64,000 bases of DNA from Gammaproteobacteria bacterium (GTDB taxonomy: Bacteria; Pseudomonadota; Gammaproteobacteria; Acidiferrobacterales; Sulfurifustaceae), in contig JACQFZ010000071.1 in the NCBI GenBank assembly GCA_016199745.1, positions 1-64,000 on the forward strand, given 5' to 3'. A program made the translations under genes and the position numbers. Of this stretch, positions 27,445 through 36,725 are shown one piece after another; positions within the stretch are counted from its first letter, which is position 1, and the number at the start of each line of letters is the position of its first letter. The notes beneath the pieces were generated by a model. That model was not told the origin of the DNA. It ran no database searches and saw nothing but the letters and a program-made list of their open reading frames with translations.

Positions 27445-28942
27445 TTATTTGGTGGGCCACTTCCAGTCCCGTACCGCCGGCATATCTTCGCCGTGACGGG
27501 TGATGTAATCGTGGTGTTCGATCAAGCGATCGCGCAGGAATTGCTTGAAGTAGGCGGCGGTCGGACTCAGGCCGGGGACGCGGTCGACGACGTCGCCGGC
27601 CAGGTGATAACGGTCGAGCTCGTTGCGCACGGCCATGTCGAACGGCGTGGTCGTGCTGCCCTCTTCCTTGTAGCCGCGTACGTGCAAATTGTCGTGATTG
27701 GTGCGGCGGTAGGTCAACCGGTGAATCAGCCAGGGGTACCCGTGGTAGGCAAAAATGATCGGCCGGTTAGCGGTGAACAACAGGTCGAAATCGCGATTCG
27801 ACAAACCGTGCGGATGCTCCTCGCGCGGTTGCAGCGTCATGAGGTCGACGACGTTGATCACGCGCACGCGCAATTCCGGCAAGTGCTGACGCAATAGATC
27901 GACCGCGGCCAGCGTCTCGATCGGACGACGTGATCGATGAAACCGGGATCTTGATGCGAGAAGCCGTTGTGATCCTGGCGCCAGACATGCGACGTCAGCA
28001 AATAATTGAACGACGCAATCGCCCGCCGCCACGGCACCGTCTTGCTCACTTTCAGCCACTTCGCATGCTGGTTGAACATCGAGTCGACGATGTGCACAAA
28101 CGCCTCGTAACAAGTGAACAAACCGTGGCGGCCGGTCAAGAGATAACCCTCGAGCCAACCCTGGCACATGTGCTCGGACAAAATTTCCATGTGCGACCGT
28201 TGGCGCTGAGATGATCGTCATGTGGCGCAAGCTCCGCCTGCCAAACCCGATCGGTCACCTCATACATCGCGCTCAACCGATTGGATCCGGCCTCGTCAGG
28301 AGCAACGACGCGAAAATTGACACCGTCCAGATTGCGCGCCATCACGTCGCGCAGAAATTTACCTAACTCACGCGTCGCCTCGGCGTCGCTCGCGCCCGGC
28401 TGCTCGACCGCAACCGCATAGTCGCGAACATCCGGCAATTTCAGCTCGCGCAGCAATAAACCGCCGTTAGCATGCGGATTGGTGCCGAGCCGGCGCGCAC
28501 CCTTCGGCACCAATGCCATAAGCTCGGGCCGCGGCCGGCCGGCGTCGGTGAACAATTGTTCCGGCCGATAACTCTTCAACCAATTTTCCAGCAGCGCCCG
28601 ATGCGCCGGATTGGTTCGCACCTCACCGAATGGAACTTGATGCGAATGCCAATGCCCTTCGACCGGCCGGCCGTCGACCTCCTTCGGCCCAGTCCAACCC
28701 TTGGGGGTACGCAGCACGATCATCGGCCACAGCGGCCGCGCCGGCTTGCCGGTACGACGCGCGGCTTGCTGAAACGCTTGGATCTCGTCGACGATCGCAT
28801 CGAGCGTCGCCGCCATCTGCTCGTGTACCGCTTCCGGCTGCGAGCCTTCGACGAAGTGCGGTCGATAGCCGCAACCGAGAAAATAATCTTCAAGCTCGGT
28901 GCGGCGGACACGTGGTTCCCGTATGACTTCGCTCATCGGCAT
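27445..28942 (-). pseudogene. Ruined phosphoketolase gene (xfp-like)
   Basis: Three frames together match part of a ~790-residue phosphoketolase. 28942 to about 28200 encodes ELEDYFLGCGYRPHFVEG to about [11 protein letters not shown]. After a frameshift near 28195, 28190 to about 27925 encodes [19 protein letters not shown] to [10 protein letters not shown]. Then 27925-27445 encodes [20 protein letters not shown] to the end. The N-terminal TPP domain (roughly the first 250-280 residues) is missing and replaced by a short start with AAGGAGGG. About 100-150 residues are missing at the second junction. The product cannot be active. Phosphoketolase would split xylulose-5-P to acetyl-P. Confidence 0.92.
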
Positions 28943-29088
28943 TCCCTCCTTGGGTTTTGCACATACATTCCAGGGTTAAGGGAGCGCGGTCGCCCAGGCG
29001 TGTGCTCACGGTTCGACGGCGAGCGAGCGGTTGCGTTCCCTTATCAACTGACGTCAATGTGGGAACAGCAAGGAAGCTACGACCGACG
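28943..29088. other. Intergenic region upstream of the phosphoketolase relic
   Basis: Contains the ribosome site of the relic (AAGGAGGG, about 28946-28953). No RNA gene, repeat or convincing ORF is visible; a plus-strand frame from 28957 is unsupported. Confidence 0.5.
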
Positions 29089-29172
29089 TTACTTGCGGCG
29101 ATCGCTCAGCAGGTATTTCACAAGTGCGGCAATGACCAGAATGATGATTACCCAGATAAAAATAGCGCGCAT
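29089..29172 (-). CDS. Putative 27-residue single-helix membrane peptide
   Basis: The minus-strand frame starts at an ATG with GGGGACGG just upstream and encodes one hydrophobic helix (AIFIWVIIILVIAALVKYL) with a basic tail ending DRRK. It lies 28 bases after the cytochrome c gene on the same strand. Size and form recall small subunits of respiratory or electron-transfer complexes, but I cannot assign a family. The helix, basic tail and ribosome site together support a real gene. Confidence 0.5.
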   Translation of the reverse strand: MRAIFIWVIIILVIAALVKYLLSDRRK

Positions 29173-29199
29173 ACCGTCCCCAACCGTCGTTAGAAGAAA

Positions 29200-29649
29200 T
29201 TATCCGCCGCCAGCCGCCGTCTTTTGCCACTGGGCGTATACCTCGGGCGGCCAAAGCGTTTGACACCAGGCGATCACATCGGCGATCTGCGCGTCGGTTA
29301 GGCGACCGTTCCAGACGGGCATTACCAGCTCGCCATCGCGCTTCATGCCGTCCCTAACACTGGCCATGAGCTGCGCGCGCGAGCGCTTCCAGTCGTTGCC
29401 AGTCCCGTTTAGCGGCGGCGCCGCCACCACGCCCGGTGTTTGCCAATCGGGATGCCCTTCGGCCTCGGGTCCGTGGCACTGGGCGCAATGCTCTAGGTAT
29501 AGCTGTGCACCGCCGTCGAGCGACGCTAGTGATTTCATATCGCCGACGGTTAGCACGGTCGACGACTCGGAGGATGTCGGCGTCGGGTCGCGGCTGCAGG
29601 CGCAAACCCACAACCCCAACCCCACCACCACCCATACCGTTTGCTTCAT
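29200..29649 (-). CDS. Class I c-type cytochrome, probable lipoprotein
   Basis: A 149-residue exported monohaem cytochrome. The N-terminal signal has a lipobox-like VCAC, with C18 the likely lipidated residue. A Ser/Thr linker follows, then the haem motif CAQCH (C55, C58, H59) and a candidate axial Met in VMPVW (about 110). The mono-haem domain is of the cytochrome c/CxxCH c5-like type and would sit anchored on the periplasmic side. The partner oxidase or reductase is not in the window. It is probably co-transcribed with the 27-residue peptide. Confidence 0.88.
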   Translation of the reverse strand: MKQTVWVVVGLGLWVCACSRDPTPTSSESSTVLTVGDMKSLASLDGGAQLYLEHCAQCHGPEAEGHPDWQTPGVVAAPPLNGTGNDWKRSRAQLMASVRDGMKRDGELVMPVWNGRLTDAQIADVIAWCQTLWPPEVYAQWQKTAAGGG

Positions 29650-29719
29650 CGCCTGACCCCCGCTGTTCCGTTAATCATAGTGCGGGGATTAGGGGAATTA
29701 GAAGCGCTACTGCCGACCT

Positions 29720-30604
29720 TTACGTGGTCAATCGGCGCAGGGCCTCGCGGTATTTTTCCGCGGTCTTGGTCAGTACGTCGGCCGGCAACTTCGGCGCCGG
29801 CGGCTTCTTGCCCCAACCCAGGCTCTCCAAATAATCACGGACATATTGCTTGTCGAAGCTCGGTGGGTTCGCGCCCGGGCGGTACTGATCGACCGGCCAG
29901 AAACGTGACGAGTCGGGCGTCAGCACTTCGTCGATCAGCGTAATGTTGCCTGGCGCATCGAGGCCGAATTCGAATTTGGTATCGGCGATGATGATGCCGC
30001 GTGTCAGTGCAAACGAAGCCGCCTCTTTATAGAGGGCGATGCTGAGCGCACGCACGCGCTCGGCGATGTCGTTACCGATAATTTGCGCGGCTTTAGCGAA
30101 GTCGATGTTTTCGTCGTGGGCGCCGACGGCCGCCTTGGTCGACGGGGTAAAAATCGGCTCGGGCAAACGATCGGCCTCGCGCAATCCCGGCGGCAGAGCG
30201 ATGCCGCAGACGGTGCCGGACTTCTGATATTCCTTCCAACCGGAGCCCACCAAATAACCGCGCACGATCGCTTCGATCGGCAACGCTTTCAGCTTGCGCA
30301 CGACAACGGCGCGACCTTCGACTTGCTGGCGCTCGGCGGCGTCTTGCAGCACCTGCGCCAGTGACACATCGGTCAATTGATTCGGAATGAGATGGCGCGT
30401 CCGCTCAAACCAGAAGTTCGACATCGCCGTCAACACGGTGCCTTTGCCGGGAATCGGATCCGGCAATACGACGTCGAACGCCGATAACCTGTCGGTGGTA
30501 ACGATCAACATGTGCTGGTCGTCGATGTCGTAAATATCGCGCACCTTGCCGCGATGCCGCAGCGGCAAACTTTTCAGGCTCGATTCGAACAGCGCGTCGG
30601 ACAT
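29720..30604 (-). CDS. purC: SAICAR synthase
   Basis: Joins CAIR and aspartate with ATP in purine synthesis. The 294-residue protein is of the long, yeast-like bacterial form. Motifs include [54 protein letters not shown] and [17 protein letters not shown] stands just before the ATG. It appears monocistronic. Confidence 0.96.
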   Translation of the reverse strand: MSDALFESSLKSLPLRHRGKVRDIYDIDDQHMLIVTTDRLSAFDVVLPDPIPGKGTVLTAMSNFWFERTRHLIPNQLTDVSLAQVLQDAAERQQVEGRAVVVRKLKALPIEAIVRGYLVGSGWKEYQKSGTVCGIALPPGLREADRLPEPIFTPSTKAAVGAHDENIDFAKAAQIIGNDIAERVRALSIALYKEAASFALTRGIIIADTKFEFGLDAPGNITLIDEVLTPDSSRFWPVDQYRPGANPPSFDKQYVRDYLESLGWGKKPPAPKLPADVLTKTAEKYREALRRLTT

Positions 30605-30696
30605 GGTATCTCCTCGTTAAATTTTTGGTCGCGGTGCTGGCGCACCCGCATGGCGATTGGCGCGCATTTTAACCGACGCTTCGAGCACGACCATAC

Positions 30697-31641
30697 TTAC
30701 TTAATCCGCAATACGATCTTGCCGGCAATGTGCCGGCCACGGCTGCGCTCCTGGGCAACCGCCGCCTCTTCCAGACGCATCTCTTCCAGCCGCGGCGGTT
30801 TGATAACGCCGCGTGCCAGCAGATCGGCAATCTGGCTAAGGCGCGTGCCGTCGGGCTGGGCCGACACATAGCCGGTGCGCATTTTTCCCGCTTCGACAAT
30901 ATCCGGTCGATCCACGACCGACACCAACGTACCGCCGCGCTTCAATGCCCGATAGCTCTCGCGTAACACCGGCCCACCGACCGTATCCAGCACGACATCG
31001 ACGCCGCCGGGTTCGCTTTTGTGCAACGCCTGCAGGAAGTTCGTGGCGGAATAATCGATCGCCTGATAAGCACCGAGCCGGCACACATAGTCGTGATTGC
31101 GCTTGCACGCGGTGGTATAGACCTTAGCGCCGATCGACCGCGCCAGCTGAATCGCCATGCCACCGACACCGCCGGCACCGCCATGGATCAACACCGTTTG
31201 CCCCGCCTGGATCTCGGCAAAATCGATCAACGCCTGCCATGCCGTCAGACCGGTCAGCGGAATCGTCGCGGCTTGCGCCAGATTGATAGTTGCCGGTACG
31301 CGCGCGACTGCCGTCACCGGCACACTTACGTACTCGGCATAGGTGCCCCATTGCACCGTCGGCTTGCGCGCGTAGGCAAAGACCCGTTCGCCAACCTTGT
31401 AACCGGTCACACCGGCGCCGAGCTGGCGCACGATCCCAGCCGCATCCCAACCCGGGATCAGCGGGAACATATGCGGCGACGATTCTCGCAGATAACCTTC
31501 GCGGACTTTCCAGTCGCTCGGATTGATGCTGGTATAGGGGAGCTCGATCAGAATCTCGTCGGCGGTAGGCGGCGGCACCGGCCGGTTCACCAGGTGGAGT
31601 TGGCCCGGTCCGCCGAACGCGTCGATCACTATCGCCTTCAT
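30697..31641 (-). CDS. Medium-chain NADPH:quinone reductase / zinc-free alcohol dehydrogenase family
   Basis: A 314-residue MDR-superfamily oxidoreductase. An N-terminal GroES-like domain contains INPSDWKVREG, and a Rossmann domain contains HGGAGGVGGMAIQLA, the NADPH-binding motif of quinone reductases. The catalytic zinc ligands of true alcohol dehydrogenases are absent. Start at 31641 because GAGGAGG precedes it; the frame continues to 31719 without similarity. Substrate unknown. It diverges from cysC. Confidence 0.85.
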   Translation of the reverse strand: MKAIVIDAFGGPGQLHLVNRPVPPPTADEILIELPYTSINPSDWKVREGYLRESSPHMFPLIPGWDAAGIVRQLGAGVTGYKVGERVFAYARKPTVQWGTYAEYVSVPVTAVARVPATINLAQAATIPLTGLTAWQALIDFAEIQAGQTVLIHGGAGGVGGMAIQLARSIGAKVYTTACKRNHDYVCRLGAYQAIDYSATNFLQALHKSEPGGVDVVLDTVGGPVLRESYRALKRGGTLVSVVDRPDIVEAGKMRTGYVSAQPDGTRLSQIADLLARGVIKPPRLEEMRLEEAAVAQERSRGRHIAGKIVLRIK

Positions 31642-31803
31642 GGCAGACACCTCCTCGACAGCAACTGACTTTACTGCGATGTCTTTCACAGGTCGAGATT
31701 GGGGAGACAAAACGCCCACGGAAAAACTGACGGCGAGCTCGTCTTATAAGCTTATGCTCACGAAGCGATTGACAGCAGCGCCGCCGACCGCAATGATTGC
31801 GCC

Positions 31804-32343
31804 ATGCGTAAGGGCTTAACTCTCTGGTTCACCGGCCTATCCGGTGCAGGCAAATCCACTCTCTCCGTACCGGTGGCGGCGTTGCTTGCCGAGCACGGTC
31901 ATCAAGTCGAAGTACTCGACGGCGATGAAGTGCGCACCCATCTGTCGAAAGGCCTCAGCTTTTCGAAAGAAGACCGGGACACCAATATTCGCCGCATCGG
32001 CTGGGTCGCTAAGACACTGTCGAAACACGGTATCGTCGCTATCACTGCCGCTATTTCGCCTTACCGCGAAATTCGCGACGAGGTACGCACGTCGATCGAA
32101 AAAGCCGGTGCCGGCTTTGTCGAAGTGTTCGTGACCTGCCCGATCGACGTGCTGGCCGAACGCGACGTGAAAGGCCTCTACAAAAAAGCCATTGCCGGCG
32201 AAATCAAACACTTCACCGGCGTGTCGGATCCGTACGAGCCGCCAACAAATCCCGACGTCGTCGTCGACTCTTCCAAAGAGAGCATCGACCAGAGCATCCG
32301 CAAGATCGCCGATAAGCTCAAAACGCTCGGTTACCTCGGCTGA
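31804..32343 (+). CDS. cysC: Adenylylsulfate (APS) kinase
   Basis: Phosphorylates APS to PAPS. The 179-residue protein has the P-loop GLSGAGKST (residues 11-19) and the APS-binding [10 protein letters not shown] and [13 protein letters not shown] segments. It is a single-domain enzyme. It is followed after 8 bases by cysH, whose product appears to use APS. PAPS from CysC may instead feed sulfotransferases. Confidence 0.95.
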   Translation: MRKGLTLWFTGLSGAGKSTLSVPVAALLAEHGHQVEVLDGDEVRTHLSKGLSFSKEDRDTNIRRIGWVAKTLSKHGIVAITAAISPYREIRDEVRTSIEKAGAGFVEVFVTCPIDVLAERDVKGLYKKAIAGEIKHFTGVSDPYEPPTNPDVVVDSSKESIDQSIRKIADKLKTLGYLG

Positions 32344-32351
32344 GCTAAGCA

Positions 32352-33065
32352 ATGCTGTTCGACCCCGACACGCTCAAGCGCAAGAGCGGGGAGCTGGAGT
32401 CCGCTTCCCCGCAGGAAATCTTGCGCTTTGCATTCGACACCTACCCGAAGATTGCGATCTCCACCGCTTTCGGCCTCGATGGTTGCGCGCTGATCGATAT
32501 CGCCACCAAGATCAAGCCGGACGTGCAGGTGTTTACGATCGACACCGATTATCTGTTCGCCGAATCGCTGGCGCTACGCGATCGACTGATCGAGAAGTAC
32601 CAGCTGAACTTGACGGTGCTCAAGCCGTTGTTAACGATCGAACAGCAGGCGCAGCAACACGGCGCCGATCTGTATAAATCCGATCCCGACAAGTGCTGCT
32701 CGATCCGCAAGATCGAACCCAATATACGAGCCATCGCCGGACTCGACGCCTGGATCGCTGGCCTAAGACGCGATCAGGCGAGAACGCGCGTCGACATCGA
32801 CATTCTTGAACGCTACGATCATGACGACGGCACGCCGTATGTGAAGATACATCCGTTCGCCAACTGGGATCGCAAAACCATGTGGGCATATGTCATCGTC
32901 AACGAGGTTCCTTACAACCCGTTGCTCGATCAAGGCTACAAGAGTATCGGTTGCTGGCCATGCACAAAGCCGGTAGCCGAGGATGGCAACGAACGTGACG
33001 GCCGCTGGGCTGGTCAGGATAAGCTCGAGTGCGGCATACACACCTTCGCTAAACGAAAAGCATAA
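32352..33065 (+). CDS. cysH: Adenylylsulfate reductase, 4Fe-4S type (assimilatory)
   Basis: Reduces APS to sulfite with thioredoxin. The 237-residue protein has both cysteine pairs that bind a 4Fe-4S cluster in APS-specific enzymes, CC in KCCSIRKIEP and CxxC in GCWPCTKP. It also has the catalytic ECGIH near the C-terminus. PAPS-specific CysH such as that of E. coli lacks the two pairs. The ATP-binding-like STAFGLDG is near residue 38. It forms an operon with cysC and is followed by a strong terminator. Confidence 0.94.
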   Translation: MLFDPDTLKRKSGELESASPQEILRFAFDTYPKIAISTAFGLDGCALIDIATKIKPDVQVFTIDTDYLFAESLALRDRLIEKYQLNLTVLKPLLTIEQQAQQHGADLYKSDPDKCCSIRKIEPNIRAIAGLDAWIAGLRRDQARTRVDIDILERYDHDDGTPYVKIHPFANWDRKTMWAYVIVNEVPYNPLLDQGYKSIGCWPCTKPVAEDGNERDGRWAGQDKLECGIHTFAKRKA

Positions 33066-33098
33066 CGTCGGGTTTACTAACCCGACGTCTCTTCTTCT
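33065..33098. terminator. Terminator after cysCH
   Basis: Perfect 10-bp stem ACGTCGGGTT (33065-33074) / AACCCGACGT (33079-33088) with loop TACT, followed on the plus strand by CTCTTCTTCT. It overlaps the last codons of the convergent gene at 33077. Confidence 0.8.
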
Positions 33099-33646
33099 GC
33101 TTTTGGCTCACCCTGCTCCTCGGTGGGCGCTGTCGGTGAATTATTTTCAGACGGCGACGTCGATGGCGACTTTGCCGATTTGACCAGCCAACCGGTAATG
33201 TCCTTGCCCAATGCTTTCGCACAACGCTCAAAAATTGAGCAAGTGCCGAACTGCATCGGATGACCTTTAGACTGGCGATTTTTGACGACCGAGCTCAGGA
33301 CTTTTCCGTCGCGCTTCAATTCAGCGCGCACCGTGATCGATTTCGCGCCGGTCCACGGACCACCGCCGATACCGCCGACGTTGAGAATCGTTATAGAAAG
33401 GACCTGCCCGCTGGGAACCGGCGCGGCGCTGTCCAACCGCTCGCTCGCGGGAAACCGTTGCTTCACCTGCTCGAGGACGTGCGTATCCAATAATCCTTCG
33501 ATACCACATTCCGTCCGCACTCGACCCATAACATGGGCGGTGGCGTCATATTCAGCCGCTTGGAGGTAGTACTTATCATCGGCATGGGCCAACGCAATCG
33601 ACCCAAACGCCAACATCAACACTACTAAAAGCCGAAAGATCTTCAA
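33077..33646 (-). CDS. Exported protein of unknown function
   Basis: A 189-residue protein with a clear signal peptide (MKIFRLLVVLMLAFGSIALAHA, cleavage about residue 22). A ~125-residue globular domain has two cysteines near FGTCSIFERC and one at ECG. A low-complexity tail rich in S, P, E and T follows. The globular part (QVLSITILNVGGIGGG...SITVRAELK) resembles DUF4410/lipoprotein-like beta domains, but I am not sure of the family. Probably periplasmic. It is convergent with cysH. Confidence 0.6.
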   Translation of the reverse strand: MKIFRLLVVLMLAFGSIALAHADDKYYLQAAEYDATAHVMGRVRTECGIEGLLDTHVLEQVKQRFPASERLDSAAPVPSGQVLSITILNVGGIGGGPWTGAKSITVRAELKRDGKVLSSVVKNRQSKGHPMQFGTCSIFERCAKALGKDITGWLVKSAKSPSTSPSENNSPTAPTEEQGEPKAEEETSG

Positions 33647-33780
33647 TTTCCCAACCCCTACTTAACCACCATTAGTGATGAAGCGCGTCGCCGCTGCGCG
33701 CACTATTTCAGCGCTATGTCGCCTACAAGATTTTCGACAGCGCACCACTCGTTAATTTTCAATTAATAATTGATTTGGTC

Positions 33781-33809
33781 AAAAAACAAGGAGCGTTGCG
33801 CGCTCCTTG
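33781..33809 (-). terminator. Terminator of the class II aldolase gene
   Basis: Perfect 9-bp stem CAAGGAGCG (33787-33795) / CGCTCCTTG (33801-33809), loop TTGCG. On the minus strand it is followed by a run of six T (plus-strand A-run 33781-33786). It lies 35 bases after the fba stop. Confidence 0.88.
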
Positions 33810-33844
33810 TCCTTGCTGACGAACAAAAACATCGCCGACTAATT

Positions 33845-34912
33845 CTAATTAGTGACACGCGGATCGAGCTCGCCTTTGTCGTAGCGCTTGGTCATCGATT
33901 CCAAACCGATCGGCTTAACCTTCGGTGCCTGCCCGGCGCAACCGAACGCTTCATAACGGGCCTTGCAAATTTCCTTCATGCCCTTGGTAGCGACAGCAAG
34001 CCACTTGCGCGGATCGAACTCTTTTTTGTTCTCGTGGAAAAATTTACGCACCGCACCCGTCGATGCCATGCGTAGATCGGTGTCGATGTTGATCTTGCGC
34101 ACGCCATGCTTGATGCCTTCGACGATCTCTTCCACCGGCACGCCATAGGTCTGGCCCATGTCGCCGCCGTAGGTGTTAATGATTTTGAGCCATTCCTGCG
34201 GCACCGAGCTCGAGCCATGCATCACCAGATGCGTGCTCGGAATGCGCTTATGAATTTCTTTGACGCGCTCGATCGCCAGAATGTCACCCGTCGGCGGGCG
34301 CGTGAATTTGTAAGCGCCGTGCGAGGTACCGATGGCGATGGCAAGCGCGTCGACGCGAGTCTTGCGCACGAAATCGGCAGCTTCTTGCGGATCGGTCAGC
34401 AACTGCGAGTGATCGAGCTTACCTTCGGCGCCGACACCGTCTTCTTCGCCGGCCATGCCGCTTTCGAGCGAGCCGAGACAACCGAGCTCACCTTCGACCG
34501 ACACACCGCAGGCGTGCGCCATGTCGACCACGCGCCGCGTCACTTCGACGTTGTAGTCGTACACCGACGGCGTCTTGCCATCTTCTTTCAGCGAACCGTC
34601 CATCATCACCGACGAGAAACCGAGCTGAATCGAACGCTGGCATACCGCCGGCGAGGTGCCGTGGTCTTGGTGCATAACGACGGGGATCTCGGGCCACTCT
34701 TCGATCGCGGCGAGAATAAGATGGCGCAGAAACGGCGCACCGGCGTATTTGCGCGCACCGGCCGAAGCCTGCACGATCACTGGGCTTTGCGTTTCGGCGG
34801 CGGCCTCCATGATCGCGCGCATCTGCTCGAGGTTATTTACGTTAAACGCCGGCACACCGTAACCATGCTCAGCGGCATGGTCTAACAGTTGGCGCATCGA
34901 TACTAAGGCCAT
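33845..34912 (-). CDS. fbaA: Fructose-bisphosphate aldolase, class II (CbbA type)
   Basis: Zinc-dependent aldolase for fructose-1,6- and sedoheptulose-1,7-bisphosphate. The 355-residue protein has zinc-ligand motifs HQDHGTS, VEGELG and VMHGSSSVP and the GTSHGAYKF region. Length and the C-terminal insertion match the CbbA branch of Calvin-cycle organisms. ATG at 34912 is preceded by AAGGAGAA; an upstream extension to 35029 is unsupported. It lies downstream of the tkt-gap-pgk-pyk cluster on the same strand but is separated from it by class I fba and an NlpC/P60 fragment. Confidence 0.95.
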   Translation of the reverse strand: MALVSMRQLLDHAAEHGYGVPAFNVNNLEQMRAIMEAAAETQSPVIVQASAGARKYAGAPFLRHLILAAIEEWPEIPVVMHQDHGTSPAVCQRSIQLGFSSVMMDGSLKEDGKTPSVYDYNVEVTRRVVDMAHACGVSVEGELGCLGSLESGMAGEEDGVGAEGKLDHSQLLTDPQEAADFVRKTRVDALAIAIGTSHGAYKFTRPPTGDILAIERVKEIHKRIPSTHLVMHGSSSVPQEWLKIINTYGGDMGQTYGVPVEEIVEGIKHGVRKINIDTDLRMASTGAVRKFFHENKKEFDPRKWLAVATKGMKEICKARYEAFGCAGQAPKVKPIGLESMTKRYDKGELDPRVTN

Positions 34913-35146
34913 AATTTCTCCTTCACTTAATCGACAATAGGTTTTCGAATTCGGCCCCGGGGACAAATGAACGCGCCGATAACGAGATTTTGGGCTTTCC
35001 GGGAGGGGCGACGGCGCGTAGCCTACCAACCCATATTTGCTTCTTCAAGAAATCCGCTTGCCTGGACGGCGGCGGACCGCTCTGGCTAAATCAGATTGCT
35101 CCGTAACCGACCTATTTCCCGCGTAAACCGACATGGAGGGTAGCGT

Positions 35147-36172
35147 ATGAACATTTCCGAACTGCAGGCGACCGCTAAGGCGCTGGTTGCCAAAGGCAAG
35201 GGTCTGATCGCGATGGACGAGAGTGCGCCCACTATCGCCAAGCGCTTCCAAAAAGTCGGCATCGACGACAACGTCAACAACCGCCGGGCGTATCGCGAAT
35301 TGCTGCTCAGCACGCCCGACTTAAATAAATATATCAGCGGTGCGATCCTGTTCGATGAGACTATCCGTCAATCCATGAGCGACGGTGTGCCGTTCGCTAA
35401 ATATATGGAACGCCTCGGCATAATTCCCGGCATCAAGGTCGATAAAGGCACGAAGGACCTCGCTAACTTTCCCGGCGAGAAGGTGACCGAAGGCCTCGAT
35501 GGGCTACGCGAGCGATTGAAGGAGTACCGTGAGATGGGTGCGCGCTTTGCCAAGTGGCGCGCCGTGATCGACATCGGTCCGGGATTGCCGACCCATTTTT
35601 GTTTGGAAGCGAACGCACATGCATTGGCGCGCTACTCGGCACTGTGCCAGGAAGCGAACATTGTGCCGATCGTCGAGCCGGAAGTGTTAATCGACGGCAA
35701 TCACACCCTCGAACAATGCTACGACGCGACCTTGCATATGCTGCGTTTGACGTTCCAACAACTCGCCGAACACCACGTCGCTTTTGAAGGCGTCATTCTG
35801 AAAGCGAGCATGGTGATCTCCGGCTTAGAAGCGCCGAAGCGCGCAAGCGTCGATGAAGTCGCCGATGCAACCGTGCGCTGTCTACTCAACTCGGTACCGG
35901 CATCGCTACCCGGAATCGTGTTTCTCTCCGGTGGTCAAGGCACGGAGGAAGCAACCGCGCACTTGAACGCCATGAACGCGCGCCATCCCAATCTTCCGTG
36001 GCCGTTGACGTTCTCGTATTCGCGCGCGCTGCAACAACCGGTGATGGAAACCTGGCGCGGCAATACGGCGAACGCGGCGGCGGCACAGAAGCAGTTGCAG
36101 CGACGAACGAAATTCAATTCGTTGGCGGCTACCGGGAAGTATCAATCGCAGATGGAACGAGAAGCGGCGTAA
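35147..36172 (+). CDS. Fructose-bisphosphate aldolase, class I
   Basis: Metal-free Schiff-base aldolase. The 341-residue protein has the class I fold of the eukaryotic type: MDESAPTIAKRF near residue 24, the Schiff-base lysine in GVILKASM, and FLSGGQGTEEATAHLNAMN. It has a GGAGGG ribosome site. It diverges from class II fba. A class I enzyme of this kind may have been acquired later and would work without zinc; its direction preference in vivo is unknown. Confidence 0.94.
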   Translation: MNISELQATAKALVAKGKGLIAMDESAPTIAKRFQKVGIDDNVNNRRAYRELLLSTPDLNKYISGAILFDETIRQSMSDGVPFAKYMERLGIIPGIKVDKGTKDLANFPGEKVTEGLDGLRERLKEYREMGARFAKWRAVIDIGPGLPTHFCLEANAHALARYSALCQEANIVPIVEPEVLIDGNHTLEQCYDATLHMLRLTFQQLAEHHVAFEGVILKASMVISGLEAPKRASVDEVADATVRCLLNSVPASLPGIVFLSGGQGTEEATAHLNAMNARHPNLPWPLTFSYSRALQQPVMETWRGNTANAAAAQKQLQRRTKFNSLAATGKYQSQMEREAA

Positions 36173-36191
36173 GCGAAACAGCGGGATGAAA

Positions 36192-36725
36192 TTATATTTT
36201 TGCTTTTAGATGCTTGCCTTTACTCGGACTGCCCACCGGGCCACGCACAAAGCGTGCGTGGCCCGGCAAAAAAGACTCTAGTCGTTTTAGCAAGTAATTA
36301 ATAGCCGGACCGACCGACACAACCGGCGCTGGATCGTTGACGATGCTCCGATACCGATACGGATAGTAAACACCCGGATTCGCCGACCCGTAAGGATACT
36401 TGACGACGTGATAAGCGGTGTTGTTGCCGCTGGCGAGCTCATAGGCGTAGTAGTTGTTGTGTCCCGCGTCCGCCCACTGGTCGAAGATAAGAACATGACC
36501 GTTGTCGCCGCCGGTGCCTGGGCCGATCACGCCGAGAATATCGCCCGCCTGTAGATCTTCTTTGTTAATCCGACTGACGACGTTCGCCAAATCGATGGTG
36601 TTCATACTGCTGGCCAAATGCCACGCCATCGGTACGTAGCCGGAACAATCCGCGCAGTAATTTCTTCCCTGCGAATGCGGCAGGAATTTTTCGAAGCGAT
36701 TACTCGTCGTGCAAATCGGCAACAC
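36192..36725 (-). pseudogene. N-terminally truncated NlpC/P60-like (CHAP-like) hydrolase
   Basis: The frame reads into an amidase/peptidase domain with the catalytic Cys in YCADCSGYVPMAW, the LQAGDILGVIG strand and the His in GHVLIFDQW. The expected N-terminal signal peptide and the start of the domain are missing, because the frame begins inside the 3' end of pyk (apparent GTG at 36725, pyk stop at 36700-36702). A perfect 13-bp inverted repeat sits in its C-terminal codons (36236-36266). It is probably a decayed remnant; translation coupled to pyk cannot be excluded. Confidence 0.6.
36236..36266. repeat. Perfect 13-bp inverted repeat
   Basis: CCGGGCCACGCAC (36236-36248) / GTGCGTGGCCCGG (36254-36266) with a 5-base loop. 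It has no T-run on the correct side for either strand, so it is not a standard intrinsic terminator. It falls within the coding end of the NlpC/P60-like fragment, between convergent genes. Confidence 0.8.

Noticed and set aside
36236-36266. Perfect stem-loop as terminator of class I fba
   Set aside because: The plus-strand sequence after the stem is CAAAAAAGAC, not a T-run; kept only as an inverted repeat.
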